From contig JACZTO010000004.1 of the NCBI GenBank assembly GCA_022573655.1, positions 1-64,000 on the forward strand: 64,000 bases of DNA, given 5' to 3'. A program made the translations under genes and the position numbers. Positions within the stretch are counted from its first letter, which is position 1. Every line of letters begins with the position of its first letter. Shown here in pieces: positions 28,174 to 38,719 of this stretch. This stretch comes from Pseudomonadota bacterium. Its GTDB lineage: Bacteria; Pseudomonadota; Gammaproteobacteria; Steroidobacterales; Woeseiaceae. The notes under the pieces are model-generated. The model did not search any database, was not told where the DNA came from, and saw nothing but the letters and a program-made list of their open reading frames with translations.

Positions 28174-30363
28174 CTAGTAGATGTTACTACCTTCCTCAAG
28201 GATACGCGGCGTTACGAAAATCAGCAGCTCGGCTTTGTTGTCAACACGCTGCGTGCTGCGAAACAATGCGCCAACGAATGGAAGGTCGCCGAGGAAAGGA
28301 ACTTTCCTGATTACCTCACGACGTTCCGTTTCGTAGATACCACCGAGGACAACCGTCTGGCCGTCAGCCACAAGCACCTGGGTTTCTATAGAGCGAGTAT
28401 CGATGCTCGGTACTGTACCACCCAGACCACCTGTTGAGACGATTTCGCCAACACTGTCCTTATGCACCTTGAGATCCATAATGATATTGTTGTCCGGCGT
28501 AATCTGCGGTGTCACCGTCAGGCTTAGCACGGCTTTCTTGAACTGAATCGTTGTGGCCCCGGAGGAAGCAGATTGCTGGTATGGAATTTCCACGCCTTGC
28601 TCGATCTTGGCTTCCTTCTGATTGGCCGTGATGACCCGCGGTGTCGACACGATCTCACCGCGACCTTCGGCTTCCAGGGCCGACAATTCGAGGTCTACCA
28701 GGTAGTCGGTCTCGAGTATCGCGATAGAGAAACGCCCGGCTGCATCGGCAATGGGCACATTCACATTGTAACGATTCGAGAGCAGCGGCAGCTCCACGGG
28801 GAAGATCGTGCCATTGGCCGGATCCGCCAGATTGCCTATCGCAGAGTTAATCATCGTGTCGGTACCGATTCCCGATCCGGAAATTACCGTTAACCCGTCA
28901 GTGCTGTTCTCCTTGAATCCGGTAACGCCGAAGCGCACACCGAGATCGCGACTGAAATCATCATTAACCACAACGATTCGCGACTCGATCAGAACCTGTT
29001 TGATCGGGATATCCAGAGTGCGAACCATGCGCCGAATGTCCTGCAGACGCTCAGCCGTGTCCTGTACCAGCAACGTGTTGGTGCGTTCATCGACGCCAAT
29101 GCTGCCGCGCTCCGACATCATTGCGTTGCCACCACCCTCGCCGGTGATCAGTGATGCCAGGTCTGCGGCCTTTGCGTAATTCACTTGCAGGAACTCAGAG
29201 TACATCGGCTCGAGCTCGCTAATTGCGAGTTGCGCTTCGAGATCAGCGGTTTCGCGAGCGGCAATCTCCTCGGCTGGCGCGACCATAATGACGTTGCCAT
29301 TTTGACGCATGTCCAGACCCTTGGTGGTCATGACAATGTCGAGTGCCTGATCCCACGGAACATTGCGCAAGCGCAGCGTAACGCTTCCCTGAACGGTGTC
29401 GGAGACCACAATATTCTTGCCTGACGTTTCAGCCAGTAGCTGCAGTACAGCGCGTGTCTCGATGTCCTGGAAATTCAACGTCAATCGTTGACCGTCGTAT
29501 TCCTTGGTTTCGGAGAACAGGCTGGACTCAGCCCTTGTCATATCGGCGGCAGGATTAATTTCAATAGTAAATTCATTGTCCGACTGATATGCAAGTTGCT
29601 CATACTTGCCATCTGCGGAAATTACGATTCGCGTGTCGAGATTCGTGCGCAACGCATCAACCGTTGTAACCGGCGTCGCGAAGTCCCTCACGTCGAGTCG
29701 ACGCATGAGTTCGGCCGGCAAGCGCGTATCCTTGAAGATTGCAACAACGCGACCGCCTTCCTGTCGAATATCAACTGGCGTAGATGGGTCGGTCAGACGA
29801 ATAACGACCCGGCCACCGCCGTCACGTGTACGACGAAAATCAATGCTTGAAATCGCACGACTTCCTGGGGCAGCGTAAGAACGAGATTCTGTTGCAGATG
29901 TATCCGCGAACCTGGTGGTCCTTGGGCTGTAGTCATCTCCGCCACCTAACATGATGGTGACAACATTGCCGCTTCTGCTTGTTTCGTACTTGACCATGGT
30001 TCCCAGGTTCAGCACAACGCGAGTGCGTCCGTTGGCTTCAGCGGTGAGCACAGTGATCAGCGGTCCGAGATTCACGTCGCGCCGGCGCGAGGTCATTCCT
30101 AATGATGTGTTGGGCAGGTCCAGTGCAATCCGCGCAGGATTCTCGATCGTGAATGTCAGCGGCTCGGGAGCCGTGTCACTCATAATTAATTTCAGCTCTA
30201 CGCGCTGTCCGGGCAGACTCTGAACCTGAATATCTTGCAGCCGGTTACCATCCTGTGCGTTTGCCACTGCGCCGCAGAAAAGCAGTAAAATCGCCTGTGT
30301 CAATACGGCCAGTCTTGACCCTGTATTGCACTGACCGACCGTCGGTATTAATTTGAACATCAT
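28174..30363 (-). CDS. pilQ: Type IV pilus secretin
   Basis: AMIN-like N-terminus, STN/secretin domain with ALEAEGRGEIVSTPRVITANQKEAKIEQGVEIPYQQ, C-terminal ELLIFVTPRI. Confidence 0.97.
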   Translation of the reverse strand: MMFKLIPTVGQCNTGSRLAVLTQAILLLFCGAVANAQDGNRLQDIQVQSLPGQRVELKLIMSDTAPEPLTFTIENPARIALDLPNTSLGMTSRRRDVNLGPLITVLTAEANGRTRVVLNLGTMVKYETSRSGNVVTIMLGGGDDYSPRTTRFADTSATESRSYAAPGSRAISSIDFRRTRDGGGRVVIRLTDPSTPVDIRQEGGRVVAIFKDTRLPAELMRRLDVRDFATPVTTVDALRTNLDTRIVISADGKYEQLAYQSDNEFTIEINPAADMTRAESSLFSETKEYDGQRLTLNFQDIETRAVLQLLAETSGKNIVVSDTVQGSVTLRLRNVPWDQALDIVMTTKGLDMRQNGNVIMVAPAEEIAARETADLEAQLAISELEPMYSEFLQVNYAKAADLASLITGEGGGNAMMSERGSIGVDERTNTLLVQDTAERLQDIRRMVRTLDIPIKQVLIESRIVVVNDDFSRDLGVRFGVTGFKENSTDGLTVISGSGIGTDTMINSAIGNLADPANGTIFPVELPLLSNRYNVNVPIADAAGRFSIAILETDYLVDLELSALEAEGRGEIVSTPRVITANQKEAKIEQGVEIPYQQSASSGATTIQFKKAVLSLTVTPQITPDNNIIMDLKVHKDSVGEIVSTGGLGGTVPSIDTRSIETQVLVADGQTVVLGGIYETERREVIRKVPFLGDLPFVGALFRSTQRVDNKAELLIFVTPRILEEGSNIY

Positions 30364-30392
30364 TCTAAATTACTCCCAGTTCCAATCAGGCG

Positions 30393-30923
30393 TTAGTCTC
30401 TAAGACCAACAGCAGCGTCTCTCTCAATGTAGCCGCCAATTCCATCAGAAATAATTTCCACCAGTGTGATTTCTGATTCGGAAATTTGCGTGATTCGTCC
30501 ATCGTTTTGCCCCAGGTAATTCCCAGGAACGACACGGTGAATCAAGCCGTCTGAAGTCCGTAGGAGCCCGTACATCGTTTCACCGATATGCAAAGTTCCC
30601 ACCATGCCAAGCGTATCCAGCGGAAAACTCTCCAGGAATTCGCGGCTGCGATCCAGAACCGGGCGTATACGATTGCTTCCGCCAGCAACCTGTGGCGTGT
30701 CCGGTCTGAACGGCGAGCGAATGCCGTCCTTATCCGCAACGTACTGGAAAGCCTCGTATAAATTCGGGTCTGGCAAGTCATCGATGCCACTGCCGGGTTT
30801 TGCCTTGATTTCGACTATGTACGCGTCCAGTTCATCCATGTCGGCGCCACAAGCGACGAGACCTGACAGCGTCACCGCCAGTATCAATATCTGCTTTATC
30901 GTGAGAGAAGCGCGCATCGTCAC
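30393..30923 (-). CDS. pilP: Type IV pilus assembly lipoprotein PilP
   Basis: Lipoprotein-like N-terminus (LSGLVACG), SPFRPD, GNYLGQNDGRITQI; in pilMNOPQ order. Confidence 0.94.
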   Translation of the reverse strand: MTMRASLTIKQILILAVTLSGLVACGADMDELDAYIVEIKAKPGSGIDDLPDPNLYEAFQYVADKDGIRSPFRPDTPQVAGGSNRIRPVLDRSREFLESFPLDTLGMVGTLHIGETMYGLLRTSDGLIHRVVPGNYLGQNDGRITQISESEITLVEIISDGIGGYIERDAAVGLRD

Positions 30924-31519
30924 TCTGCCTCCTCGTCAAGATAACGGTAGGTCTGAGCGGTTACTTCCATGCTCAGATTGTCAAATGAATCCCCGCTTTC
31001 CGGAGTAATCGAAATGTTGTGCAGTGTCACGATTCGTGGCAACGACGCAATTCCGCTCACAAAGTTACCGATCTCGTGATAACCACCCGTCAGCCTGATT
31101 TTGATTGGCTTTTCAGCGTAAAAGTCTTTTGGTATTTCCGCCAGTGGAACAAACAACTTTTCCTGCAAACCTGCCGCAAGACCTGTCTGCGAGATGTCAA
31201 CTATCAGGCTCGGAATTTCCGTCTTGCCCGGCAATTGCCTGAGCATCGTACCAAACTGTTGTTTGATGGCGGCAAGCTGGTCTATGTAAGCGTTGTAGTT
31301 TGCCGCTTTACGTTGTTTGTTTTCAAACGTGAGCTTCAACTGCACCTCATCATCCTGCACGCGCTGCAATTGCGGTGCAGCATCCTCAATGATGAGCCAG
31401 TAGATTCCCAAGCCCGTTACCAGAGCGAAAACAATCGCGATTACAGCCGCGCGAAAAGCCAGCGGCCAACGACCAACGTCATTGATGTCAAGACTCTGGA
31501 GTTCTTCGACGATGTTCAT
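30920..31519 (-). CDS. pilO: Type IV pilus assembly protein PilO
   Basis: Single TM then coiled coil; GGYHEIGNFVSGIASLPRIVTLHNI. Confidence 0.95.
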   Translation of the reverse strand: MNIVEELQSLDINDVGRWPLAFRAAVIAIVFALVTGLGIYWLIIEDAAPQLQRVQDDEVQLKLTFENKQRKAANYNAYIDQLAAIKQQFGTMLRQLPGKTEIPSLIVDISQTGLAAGLQEKLFVPLAEIPKDFYAEKPIKIRLTGGYHEIGNFVSGIASLPRIVTLHNISITPESGDSFDNLSMEVTAQTYRYLDEEAE

Positions 31520-32082
31520 CCTTCGTCCTCCATATCATCTCCGAAACGTACCTGCTTCAGGTAAACAACGAACTCGGACTGACGTGATGCTCCTGCCTGC
31601 GTGGTTTCGACCCGTTCAACCTCAGGGTCGGTCAACCACTTCGATGCATCGATTTGCCGCATCAGCGCCGATACGCGCGTACTTGACTGCGCAACGCCAC
31701 GAATTTCGACGCGTGAGCCTGTTTGCTTCATTCCAGTCAGGTACACGCCTTCCGGAAGCTGTCTGACGATTTCATCGAATAAATGCACGATTTCCGGACG
31801 GCTCTTCTGCAACTCGTCAATAATTTCCATGCGCGCCAGCAGTCGTTCTTTCTGTCGCTCCAGGCCATCAATCTTGGTGATCTTCTTCTCAAGCTCTTCG
31901 ATTTCTGCTTTGAGTTTGGAGTTGCGCTGATCTTGAGCAGAAATCATTTGCGAGAAAGAGAACACTGTAAGCATGATCACGACGATGGCCGCCACAACGG
32001 CTCCGCCTGAAGCAACGCCAAAATCGCGCTGGCGTTGTTTGCGTTCCGCCTCGCGCCAGGGGAGTAGATTAATATTTGGCAT
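31516..32082 (-). CDS. pilN: Type IV pilus assembly protein PilN
   Basis: INLLPWREAERKQRQRDF, LPEGVYLTGMKQTG. Confidence 0.95.
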   Translation of the reverse strand: MPNINLLPWREAERKQRQRDFGVASGGAVVAAIVVIMLTVFSFSQMISAQDQRNSKLKAEIEELEKKITKIDGLERQKERLLARMEIIDELQKSRPEIVHLFDEIVRQLPEGVYLTGMKQTGSRVEIRGVAQSSTRVSALMRQIDASKWLTDPEVERVETTQAGASRQSEFVVYLKQVRFGDDMEDEG

Positions 32083-33143
32083 TAGTCGAAGCTCCTCAAT
32101 GCAAGCCCACAGGCTGTAAGCAATGCTGTCGCATCTTTGTTCACGCCTTGTGCTTTGGCTTTCGATGAGATTTTCATTTGCCCGAGCGGGTCGCCAACTT
32201 CGGTTGGTATACCCACGCGACTTGAGATGACATCCGAAATACCCGGGATGTTGGCGCAGCCACCACAGACCAGAATCATATCCGGCTGCTCGCGGCCACC
32301 GCCTGATGCAAGGTAAAACTGTAACGATCGGCTGACCTGCTGTGTCATGTCATCAATAAACGGTTCCAGGACTTCAGGTTGATAGTTGCTTGGCAGGCCA
32401 CCTTGTTTCTTGGCGCGGCCGGCATCTTCCATCGAAAGTCCGTAGGTACGCATGATTTCCTCGGTCAGCTGCTGGCCACCGAAGTTAAAATCACGCGTGT
32501 ATATGACCTTGAGATCCTGTAGCACACTAAATGTCGTGCTGCTGGCGCCGATGTCGACAACTGCGACCGACTGCCCCATGCCGCCGTCCGGAATCTGGTG
32601 ACTCAGCAGTCGACAGGCGTTCTCGAGCGCGAAGGCCTCAACATCTACGATCTGCGTAACCAGTCCGGCCGCGGCCACAGCCGCCTGGCGCTGTTCGACG
32701 TTTTCGGTACGCGTCGCCACGAGCAACACATCCAGTAATTCGGGGTCGCCTTCATTCGCACCGATCACTTCATAATCGAAGCTCACCTCTTCCATTGGAA
32801 ATGGAATGTACTGGTCAGCCTGAATTTCAACCTGGCCCTCAAGGTCTCTTTCCGATAAAGACGCGGGCATCTGAATGATCTTGGTAATAGCTGCGTCGCC
32901 ACTGATTGCAACAGCGACATCGGTTGCCTTGGCCCCGGCGCGCTTCACGGCGCGGCGAATAGCTTCACCGACAGCCTTCGCGTCGACAATTGCCTTTTCG
33001 TTTACCGAACTTGGCGGGGTAGGCTCTGCTGAGTAGGACTCGACACGATAGCGCTTTCCGCTCTGCGAAAGCTCTATCAGTTTGACCGACGACGTCGTGA
33101 TATCGAGGCCCAGCAGCGGCTGCATTTTTTTGCCAAAAAGCAC
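32082..33143 (-). CDS. pilM: Type IV pilus assembly protein PilM
   Basis: LLGLDITTSSVKLIELS, EIQADQYIPFPMEEVSFDYEVIG, ATP-binding actin-like fold motifs. Confidence 0.96.
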   Translation of the reverse strand: MLFGKKMQPLLGLDITTSSVKLIELSQSGKRYRVESYSAEPTPPSSVNEKAIVDAKAVGEAIRRAVKRAGAKATDVAVAISGDAAITKIIQMPASLSERDLEGQVEIQADQYIPFPMEEVSFDYEVIGANEGDPELLDVLLVATRTENVEQRQAAVAAAGLVTQIVDVEAFALENACRLLSHQIPDGGMGQSVAVVDIGASSTTFSVLQDLKVIYTRDFNFGGQQLTEEIMRTYGLSMEDAGRAKKQGGLPSNYQPEVLEPFIDDMTQQVSRSLQFYLASGGGREQPDMILVCGGCANIPGISDVISSRVGIPTEVGDPLGQMKISSKAKAQGVNKDATALLTACGLALRSFD

Positions 33144-33500
33144 GTGTTTTTCCTTCTAAGTCGGTAAGTTGCGAGTCAAAGATAACTAAGACCTTAGCAA
33201 GCGATTTAACTATATATCAATAAAATGTTAAATAAAACGTGACTTTGTTCACGATCCGGGAAACCAATGATAATGCGCCTGTATGTACACATTCCGTGAT
33301 CCAGTCCCCGGCCTTGAATGAGACTTGCTTATTGCAGCGCTCCGGCATCGCCGTTTATCATCAACGGCCTCAGAACTGCAGAACCGCCATTTGCCCCAAG
33401 ACGGCCATATTTCTTGCACCAACCGGACACTACCGTAGCTTTTAATAAGGTGAATAAATGCTCGTAAAACACGGGTATTCGCCGGAAACCGCCAGTAACC

Positions 33501-36077
33501 ATGCATAAACCATCAAAATTGAACAAGAAGCCACATCACACAACGCGTCGACGACTTATCAGGTGTCTGATCGTGCTCCTGGGACTCGGCGCCGTGGGGG
33601 CCGTTGGCGTCAGCGGCGGCATCATAGGCGCCTATTATTTTGTACAGCCCGGACTACCGGCCGCGGAGACAATTCGCCACATTCCGCTCCAGGTTCCGCT
33701 AAGAATCTTCAGCCGCGACGGCCACCTAATCAGCGAAATCGGCAAGCGTCGACGCATTCCGATCACGTTCGATGAGGTCCCGGAGCACGTGGTCAATGCC
33801 TTTGTTGCCGCCGAAGATCGTCGATTTTTTGTCCACCCCGGCGTCGATTACCGCGGCATATTGCGTGGCATCGTGCAATACCTTATCCGCGGGGAAGCGG
33901 CGAGCGGCGGCAGCACGCTGACTCAGCAGCTGGCCCGCGACTATTTTCTGAGCCGCGAGCGCAAACTGGCCCGCAAGCTCCGTGAGGCGTTTCTGGCTTA
34001 TAAGATCGAACAGGAATTTTCGAAACAGCAGATCATGGCGCTGTTTCTGAACAAGATGTTTTTTGGTCAGCGCGCCTACGGTGTGGCAGCCGCATCCCAG
34101 GTGTTCTTCAACAAGACTCTCAGCGACCTCAACGTCGCCGAGGCCGCAACATTGGCTGGAATACTGCCCGCGCCATCGCGCTATAACCCGGTGTTCAGTG
34201 CCGCAAACGCCGAGATCCGCCGCAGCTACGTTTTAGGCCGCATGCACGATCTGGATTATATCGACGATTCGGCATACGCCGAGGCAATGATGTTTCCGAT
34301 GGAATCCAAGATGCACGGTGCCGCCATCGAACTCAACGCACCGTACGTTGCCGAAATGGTGCGCAGCGACATGTTGAAGCGCTACGGCGAGGACGCCTAC
34401 AGTGCCGGATACAGCGTCGTGACATCTCTCGACTCTCGATTACAACGGGCTGCCAACTACGCATTGCGGAACGGGCTACTGGAATTTACGCGTCGACGTG
34501 GCTTTCGAGGTCCCCTCACAACGGTAGAACTGACGGCAAATACTCTCGCACTACCGTTCGACGAGTGGCCGCTCGATGTTCGCGAACCACTGCAACAATA
34601 CGCGCCAGGCGGGTTATCGGTTGTGCTCGTTACCGCAACCGCAGAGGACAACAGCGCGACCATCAGGTTTCGGGGTGGCGGCGAGGCGACGTTGCCATGG
34701 GCCGGGATCAGCTGGGCCAAACCGTTCATCGACCGCGAAAACACCGGGCCCGATCCTGAAACCGTTACTGAGGTACTGGGCGTTGGCGATATCATCTACG
34801 TCATGCCGACCGCAAACGACAGCTGGGCACTTGCAAATCTTCCGGAGGCACAGGGTGCTGTTGTCTCCATCGATCCTGGCGATGGTGCCATCGTTGCGCT
34901 GACCGGCGGATTCGACTTCACCATCAGCAAGTTCAACCGCGCGCGGCAAGCCTATCGACAGCCGGGTTCGTCCTTCAAGCCTTTTATATACTCGGCGGCG
35001 CTGGAGCACGGCAATACACTCGCGACTGTCATTCTCGACGCTCCTGTTGTCATTAGCTCGGCAGAACTTGAAGCGGTGTGGCGACCACTGAACTACAGCG
35101 GCCGCTTTTACGGCCCAACGCGCATGCGCGAGGCACTGGTGCGCTCGAGGAATCTCGTATCCGTACGCCTGCTGCTCTTCGAGACGGGCATCGGAAACGC
35201 CGTCCGTCACATCGCAAAATTCGGTTTCGGCGATGCGGCTTTGCCACGCAACGGCTCGCTCGCGCTGGGTGGCGGCCAGACCTCGCCGCTGGATATGGCG
35301 CAAGGGTATGCAACGCTTGCCAACGGCGGACACCAGGTTCAGCCGTATGTTATAGATGCAATTTTTGGGCCCGACGGCAACACGTTGTACCGCGCGGAGC
35401 CGGCAATAGTGTGCGATCGCTGTGTCGCGAACGCACCTGTCGCAGGATTCGATGACGACTTGATTGAAGAAATGAGCCTGGAGGAAATGGCCGTCGTAAT
35501 TGAGACGTACATGCCCGACGCCACGATCTCACCGGAGCTCTATGAGGGCATCAATATCGCGCCCCAGGCAATCACTCTGCAAAACGCTTTTCTGGTACAA
35601 GACATGATGCGTGACGTTGTACGTCGCGGCACCGGTCGACGAGCACTGGTTCTCGGCCGCAAAGATCTTTCCGGCAAGACCGGAACATCCAACGATCGCC
35701 GTGATGCCTGGTTTGGCGGTTTCAATGCGGACCTCGCAACTATCGTCTGGGTCGGCTACGACGATGACTTGCCGTTGGGCCCGGGCGAAGAAGGCTCCAG
35801 GACGGCGCTGCCTATCTGGATCGAGTTCATGCGCATTGCCCTCGCCGGAGTACCCGAAAATCAGATGCCGATGCCCGAAGGCATCGTGTCGGTTTTGATC
35901 GACCGCGATACCGGCTGCCCGGCACGGGCCGGTCAGGACAATACGACGTTTGAAGTATTTCGCGAAAAGCACGTTCCGGAATGCGAGCAACTGGAGCAGT
36001 TGTCAGATCCATTTAACGACGCTGACGGCCTGGACCCGGAGCCAGCGCAAGACGAAGAAGTGGAATCGATATTCTGA
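33501..36077 (+). CDS. mrcA: Penicillin-binding protein 1A
   Basis: Transglycosylase EDRRFFVHPGVDYRGILR...GGSTLTQQLARDYFLS; transpeptidase PGSSFKPFIYSAAL, KTGTSNDRRDAWFGGF. Confidence 0.96.
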   Translation: MHKPSKLNKKPHHTTRRRLIRCLIVLLGLGAVGAVGVSGGIIGAYYFVQPGLPAAETIRHIPLQVPLRIFSRDGHLISEIGKRRRIPITFDEVPEHVVNAFVAAEDRRFFVHPGVDYRGILRGIVQYLIRGEAASGGSTLTQQLARDYFLSRERKLARKLREAFLAYKIEQEFSKQQIMALFLNKMFFGQRAYGVAAASQVFFNKTLSDLNVAEAATLAGILPAPSRYNPVFSAANAEIRRSYVLGRMHDLDYIDDSAYAEAMMFPMESKMHGAAIELNAPYVAEMVRSDMLKRYGEDAYSAGYSVVTSLDSRLQRAANYALRNGLLEFTRRRGFRGPLTTVELTANTLALPFDEWPLDVREPLQQYAPGGLSVVLVTATAEDNSATIRFRGGGEATLPWAGISWAKPFIDRENTGPDPETVTEVLGVGDIIYVMPTANDSWALANLPEAQGAVVSIDPGDGAIVALTGGFDFTISKFNRARQAYRQPGSSFKPFIYSAALEHGNTLATVILDAPVVISSAELEAVWRPLNYSGRFYGPTRMREALVRSRNLVSVRLLLFETGIGNAVRHIAKFGFGDAALPRNGSLALGGGQTSPLDMAQGYATLANGGHQVQPYVIDAIFGPDGNTLYRAEPAIVCDRCVANAPVAGFDDDLIEEMSLEEMAVVIETYMPDATISPELYEGINIAPQAITLQNAFLVQDMMRDVVRRGTGRRALVLGRKDLSGKTGTSNDRRDAWFGGFNADLATIVWVGYDDDLPLGPGEEGSRTALPIWIEFMRIALAGVPENQMPMPEGIVSVLIDRDTGCPARAGQDNTTFEVFREKHVPECEQLEQLSDPFNDADGLDPEPAQDEEVESIF

Positions 36078-36081
36078 CGCC

Positions 36082-36693
36082 ATGAGCAGAAGACAGACAA
36101 GCGAAACCGGGCGCGCGCGTCAGTTGGTCGCCCAGGAAGCAGCCCGCATCATCGTCAATCATGGTATGCGCGACTATCGCCTGGCAAAACGAAAGGCCGC
36201 CGAACGCCTGGGGTTCAATGCACGTGGATCACTGCCGGGTAACACGGAAATCGAAGCGGCGGTTGCCGAACACTTGCAGATTTTCGGTGGCGACTCACAC
36301 GAAGATCGCTTGCGCCTGATGCGCGTCGCGGCGCTTGCGACGATGGAACTACTCGCCAGTTTTGCACCGCGACTTGTCGGGCCCGTGCTGGCCGGCACGG
36401 CCGACGAAAATTCCGTTATCAATCTGCATGTATTCGCGGACAGTCCGGAAGCGGTTGCACTGGAGCTTGCCGATATCGGCCTGCAGTTTCGACCCTATGA
36501 GCGCCGACTCAAGAGTCGCCGCAACCAGGTTGAAACCTATGCGGGCTTCCAGTTTCACCACAACAATAGTTCGATCGAAGCAACCGTGTTTCCGGTGGAT
36601 GGTATTCGGCAAGCGCCGATGAGCCCGATCGACGGCAAGCCAATGCGGCGCGTCGACTCCAATGGCGTACACGAACTGTTGGGGGGACAGTAG
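36082..36693 (+). CDS. Uncharacterised protein (possible nucleotidyltransferase-like)
   Basis: 204-aa ORF starting 5 bp after mrcA stop; MSRRQTSETGRARQLVAQEAARIIVNHGMRDYRLAKRKAAERLG...; C-terminus ends in repeat (ELLGGQ). Confidence 0.8.
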   Translation: MSRRQTSETGRARQLVAQEAARIIVNHGMRDYRLAKRKAAERLGFNARGSLPGNTEIEAAVAEHLQIFGGDSHEDRLRLMRVAALATMELLASFAPRLVGPVLAGTADENSVINLHVFADSPEAVALELADIGLQFRPYERRLKSRRNQVETYAGFQFHHNNSSIEATVFPVDGIRQAPMSPIDGKPMRRVDSNGVHELLGGQ

Positions 36694-36713
36694 GGGGGAC
36701 AGTGACCCTAACT
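36681..36713. repeat. Copy 3 of dispersed repeat (tandem partial plus full unit)
   Basis: GGGGGGACAG-TA-GGGGGGACAGTGACCCTAACT. Confidence 0.92.
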
Positions 36714-38004
36714 AGCGTTTTTTGATAGGAACATAGTCCCGCACTGTCGGTCCGGTATAGATCTGGCGTGGTCGCGATATCTTGCCTTTCGGGTTCGCAA
36801 TCATTTCGCGCCAATGTGCAGCCCAACCGACGGAACGGCCAAGCGCAAACATGACCGTGAACATCGAGGTCGGAATTCCCAACGCCTTGTAAATAATACC
36901 CGAGTAAAAGTCGACGTTCGGATACAGATTTTTCTCGATGAAGTATTCATCCTTGAGCGCCACACTCTCCAGTTCAAGGGCCAGATCGAACAACGGCGTG
37001 TTTCTTTGATCAAGTCTCGCCAGAACCTTGTGGCACATACCGCGAATAATCGTCGCGCGCGGATCAAAGTTCTTGTAAACACGATGTCCAAAACCCATCA
37101 GGCGAAACGGATCATTCTTGTCCTTCGCTTTGGCTACGAACTTGCCAATCTGACTCGCATCACCGATTTCTTCCAGCATCGTCAGCACAGACTCATTCGC
37201 CCCTCCGTGTGCCGGTCCCCAAAGAGCGGATATGCCTGCCGCGATTGCCGAATAAGGATTTGCGCCAGAACTGCCTGCCATACGGACGGTCGACGTTGAG
37301 CAATTTTGTTCATGATCGGCATGCAAAATGAACAGGAGATCGAGCGCCTCCGCGGCAACAGGATCAATCTCGTAGGGTTCCGCCGGGACCGCAAACAACA
37401 TGTGCAGGAGGTTTTCGCAATAATTGAGATCGTTGCGCGGATAGATGAAGGGCTGCCCGACATTAAGCTTGTACGCGGCGGCTGCGATTGTCGGCAACTT
37501 GGCAAGAATCCGGTGCGCAAATTTGTCACGATGCCTGGGATTCGAGGCGTCCAGCTCGTCGTGGTAATACGCCGACATTGAACCAACGACCGCAGACAAC
37601 ATCGCCATCGGATGGGCGTCATAGCGAAAGCCCTTGAAGAAACTGAGCATGCCTTCGTTGAGCATTGTGTGTCGTCGAATCGTCTGATCGAATCCGGCCA
37701 GCTCATCGGTTGTCGGCAGGTTGCCATGCAACAAAAGATAGGCAACTTCGATAAAACTGGAATGCGCCGCGAGTTGTTCCACCGGATAGCCCCGGTACAT
37801 AAGGATGCCTTCTTCACCGTCGATAAAGGTGATATCGGACTCGCAACTTCCCGTTGCGACAAAGCCGGGATCATAGGTGAATACGCCCTGTTCTTTGTAG
37901 AGGCGCGCAATATCGATTGCATCCGGACCGGCTGTGCCTTTCCTGACCGGTAATTCCATTTCAGAGCCGCTTGGACTCGTTAGTCGGTAGGCATCCTCGC
38001 TCAT
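36712..38004 (-). CDS. gltA: Citrate synthase
   Basis: [66 protein letters not shown]. Confidence 0.98.
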   Translation of the reverse strand: MSEDAYRLTSPSGSEMELPVRKGTAGPDAIDIARLYKEQGVFTYDPGFVATGSCESDITFIDGEEGILMYRGYPVEQLAAHSSFIEVAYLLLHGNLPTTDELAGFDQTIRRHTMLNEGMLSFFKGFRYDAHPMAMLSAVVGSMSAYYHDELDASNPRHRDKFAHRILAKLPTIAAAAYKLNVGQPFIYPRNDLNYCENLLHMLFAVPAEPYEIDPVAAEALDLLFILHADHEQNCSTSTVRMAGSSGANPYSAIAAGISALWGPAHGGANESVLTMLEEIGDASQIGKFVAKAKDKNDPFRLMGFGHRVYKNFDPRATIIRGMCHKVLARLDQRNTPLFDLALELESVALKDEYFIEKNLYPNVDFYSGIIYKALGIPTSMFTVMFALGRSVGWAAHWREMIANPKGKISRPRQIYTGPTVRDYVPIKKR

Positions 38005-38131
38005 TTTTTCCTCAAATTCCCTCGAACGAACTACATGAGCATAGCAGAGCCCTGCGGGTTCCGGTGTCGTGAAAGACCGTTGCGCCCGGTCATAACTGCC
38101 AGCGAAGCAATCTCCGCGGCGAACGTTGCTA

Positions 38132-38335
38132 CTAGCTTAAGCCGTACTTGCGGCGGAATTTGTCAACACGTCCACCTGTGTCGACGATCTTTTGCTTGCC
38201 GGTGTAGAACGGATGGCACGAGGAGCACACTTCAACCTGGAGATCCTCGCCGAGCGTTGAACGCGTCGTGAATTCGTTGCCACAACCACAGGTGACCTTG
38301 ATGTCGTCGTAATTGGGATGAATATCGGCTTTCAT
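38132..38335 (-). CDS. rpmE: 50S ribosomal protein L31
   Basis: [67 protein letters not shown]. Confidence 0.99.
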   Translation of the reverse strand: MKADIHPNYDDIKVTCGCGNEFTTRSTLGEDLQVEVCSSCHPFYTGKQKIVDTGGRVDKFRRKYGLS

Positions 38336-38416
38336 GATGGCTCTCCCGAGCGCGCTAACATATGAAAAAGGTCGCGTAGGATATAGCGAAGCGGGGATTG
38401 CTGCAAGCCTTGATTC

Positions 38417-38451
38417 TTATCCACAGAACCTGTGGATAAGACTGTGGACAA
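38417..38451. promoter_or_regulatory. Cluster of three DnaA-box-like 9-mers
   Basis: TTATCCACA (38417-38425), TGTGGATAA (38431-38439), TGTGGACAA (38443-38451). Confidence 0.65.
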
Positions 38452-38719
38452 AATTTGAGTGAATGCCCTAAGTTGCGGTTTTTCAAGCATCGTTTTCAAA
38501 ATGACTATTTTATGTCCATTTTCGTTAGCGTAGGAAAAACAATGGCTTACACGCGACATGCAACGCGGCGAGTGAGATCGGGTGCCTCTAACGCTGAAAA
38601 TAAAGGCGTCGCCGTAGTGTTGTGCATAAATGAAAATCTTGAACCAGGGTTCCACGACTGGTGAATTTGGATTTCCACCCACCGAAAGCGCGCAATTTGA
38701 CGCCTCAATATCGATCCCA

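Noticed and set aside
34614-35333. 239-aa ORF antisense to mrcA
   Set aside because: Shadow ORF opposite conserved PBP1A transpeptidase domain.
38417-38451. Chromosomal origin (oriC) interpretation of the DnaA-box cluster
   Set aside because: Only three boxes and no dnaA, dnaN, gidA or rpmH nearby; kept only as a regulatory/titration-site hypothesis.
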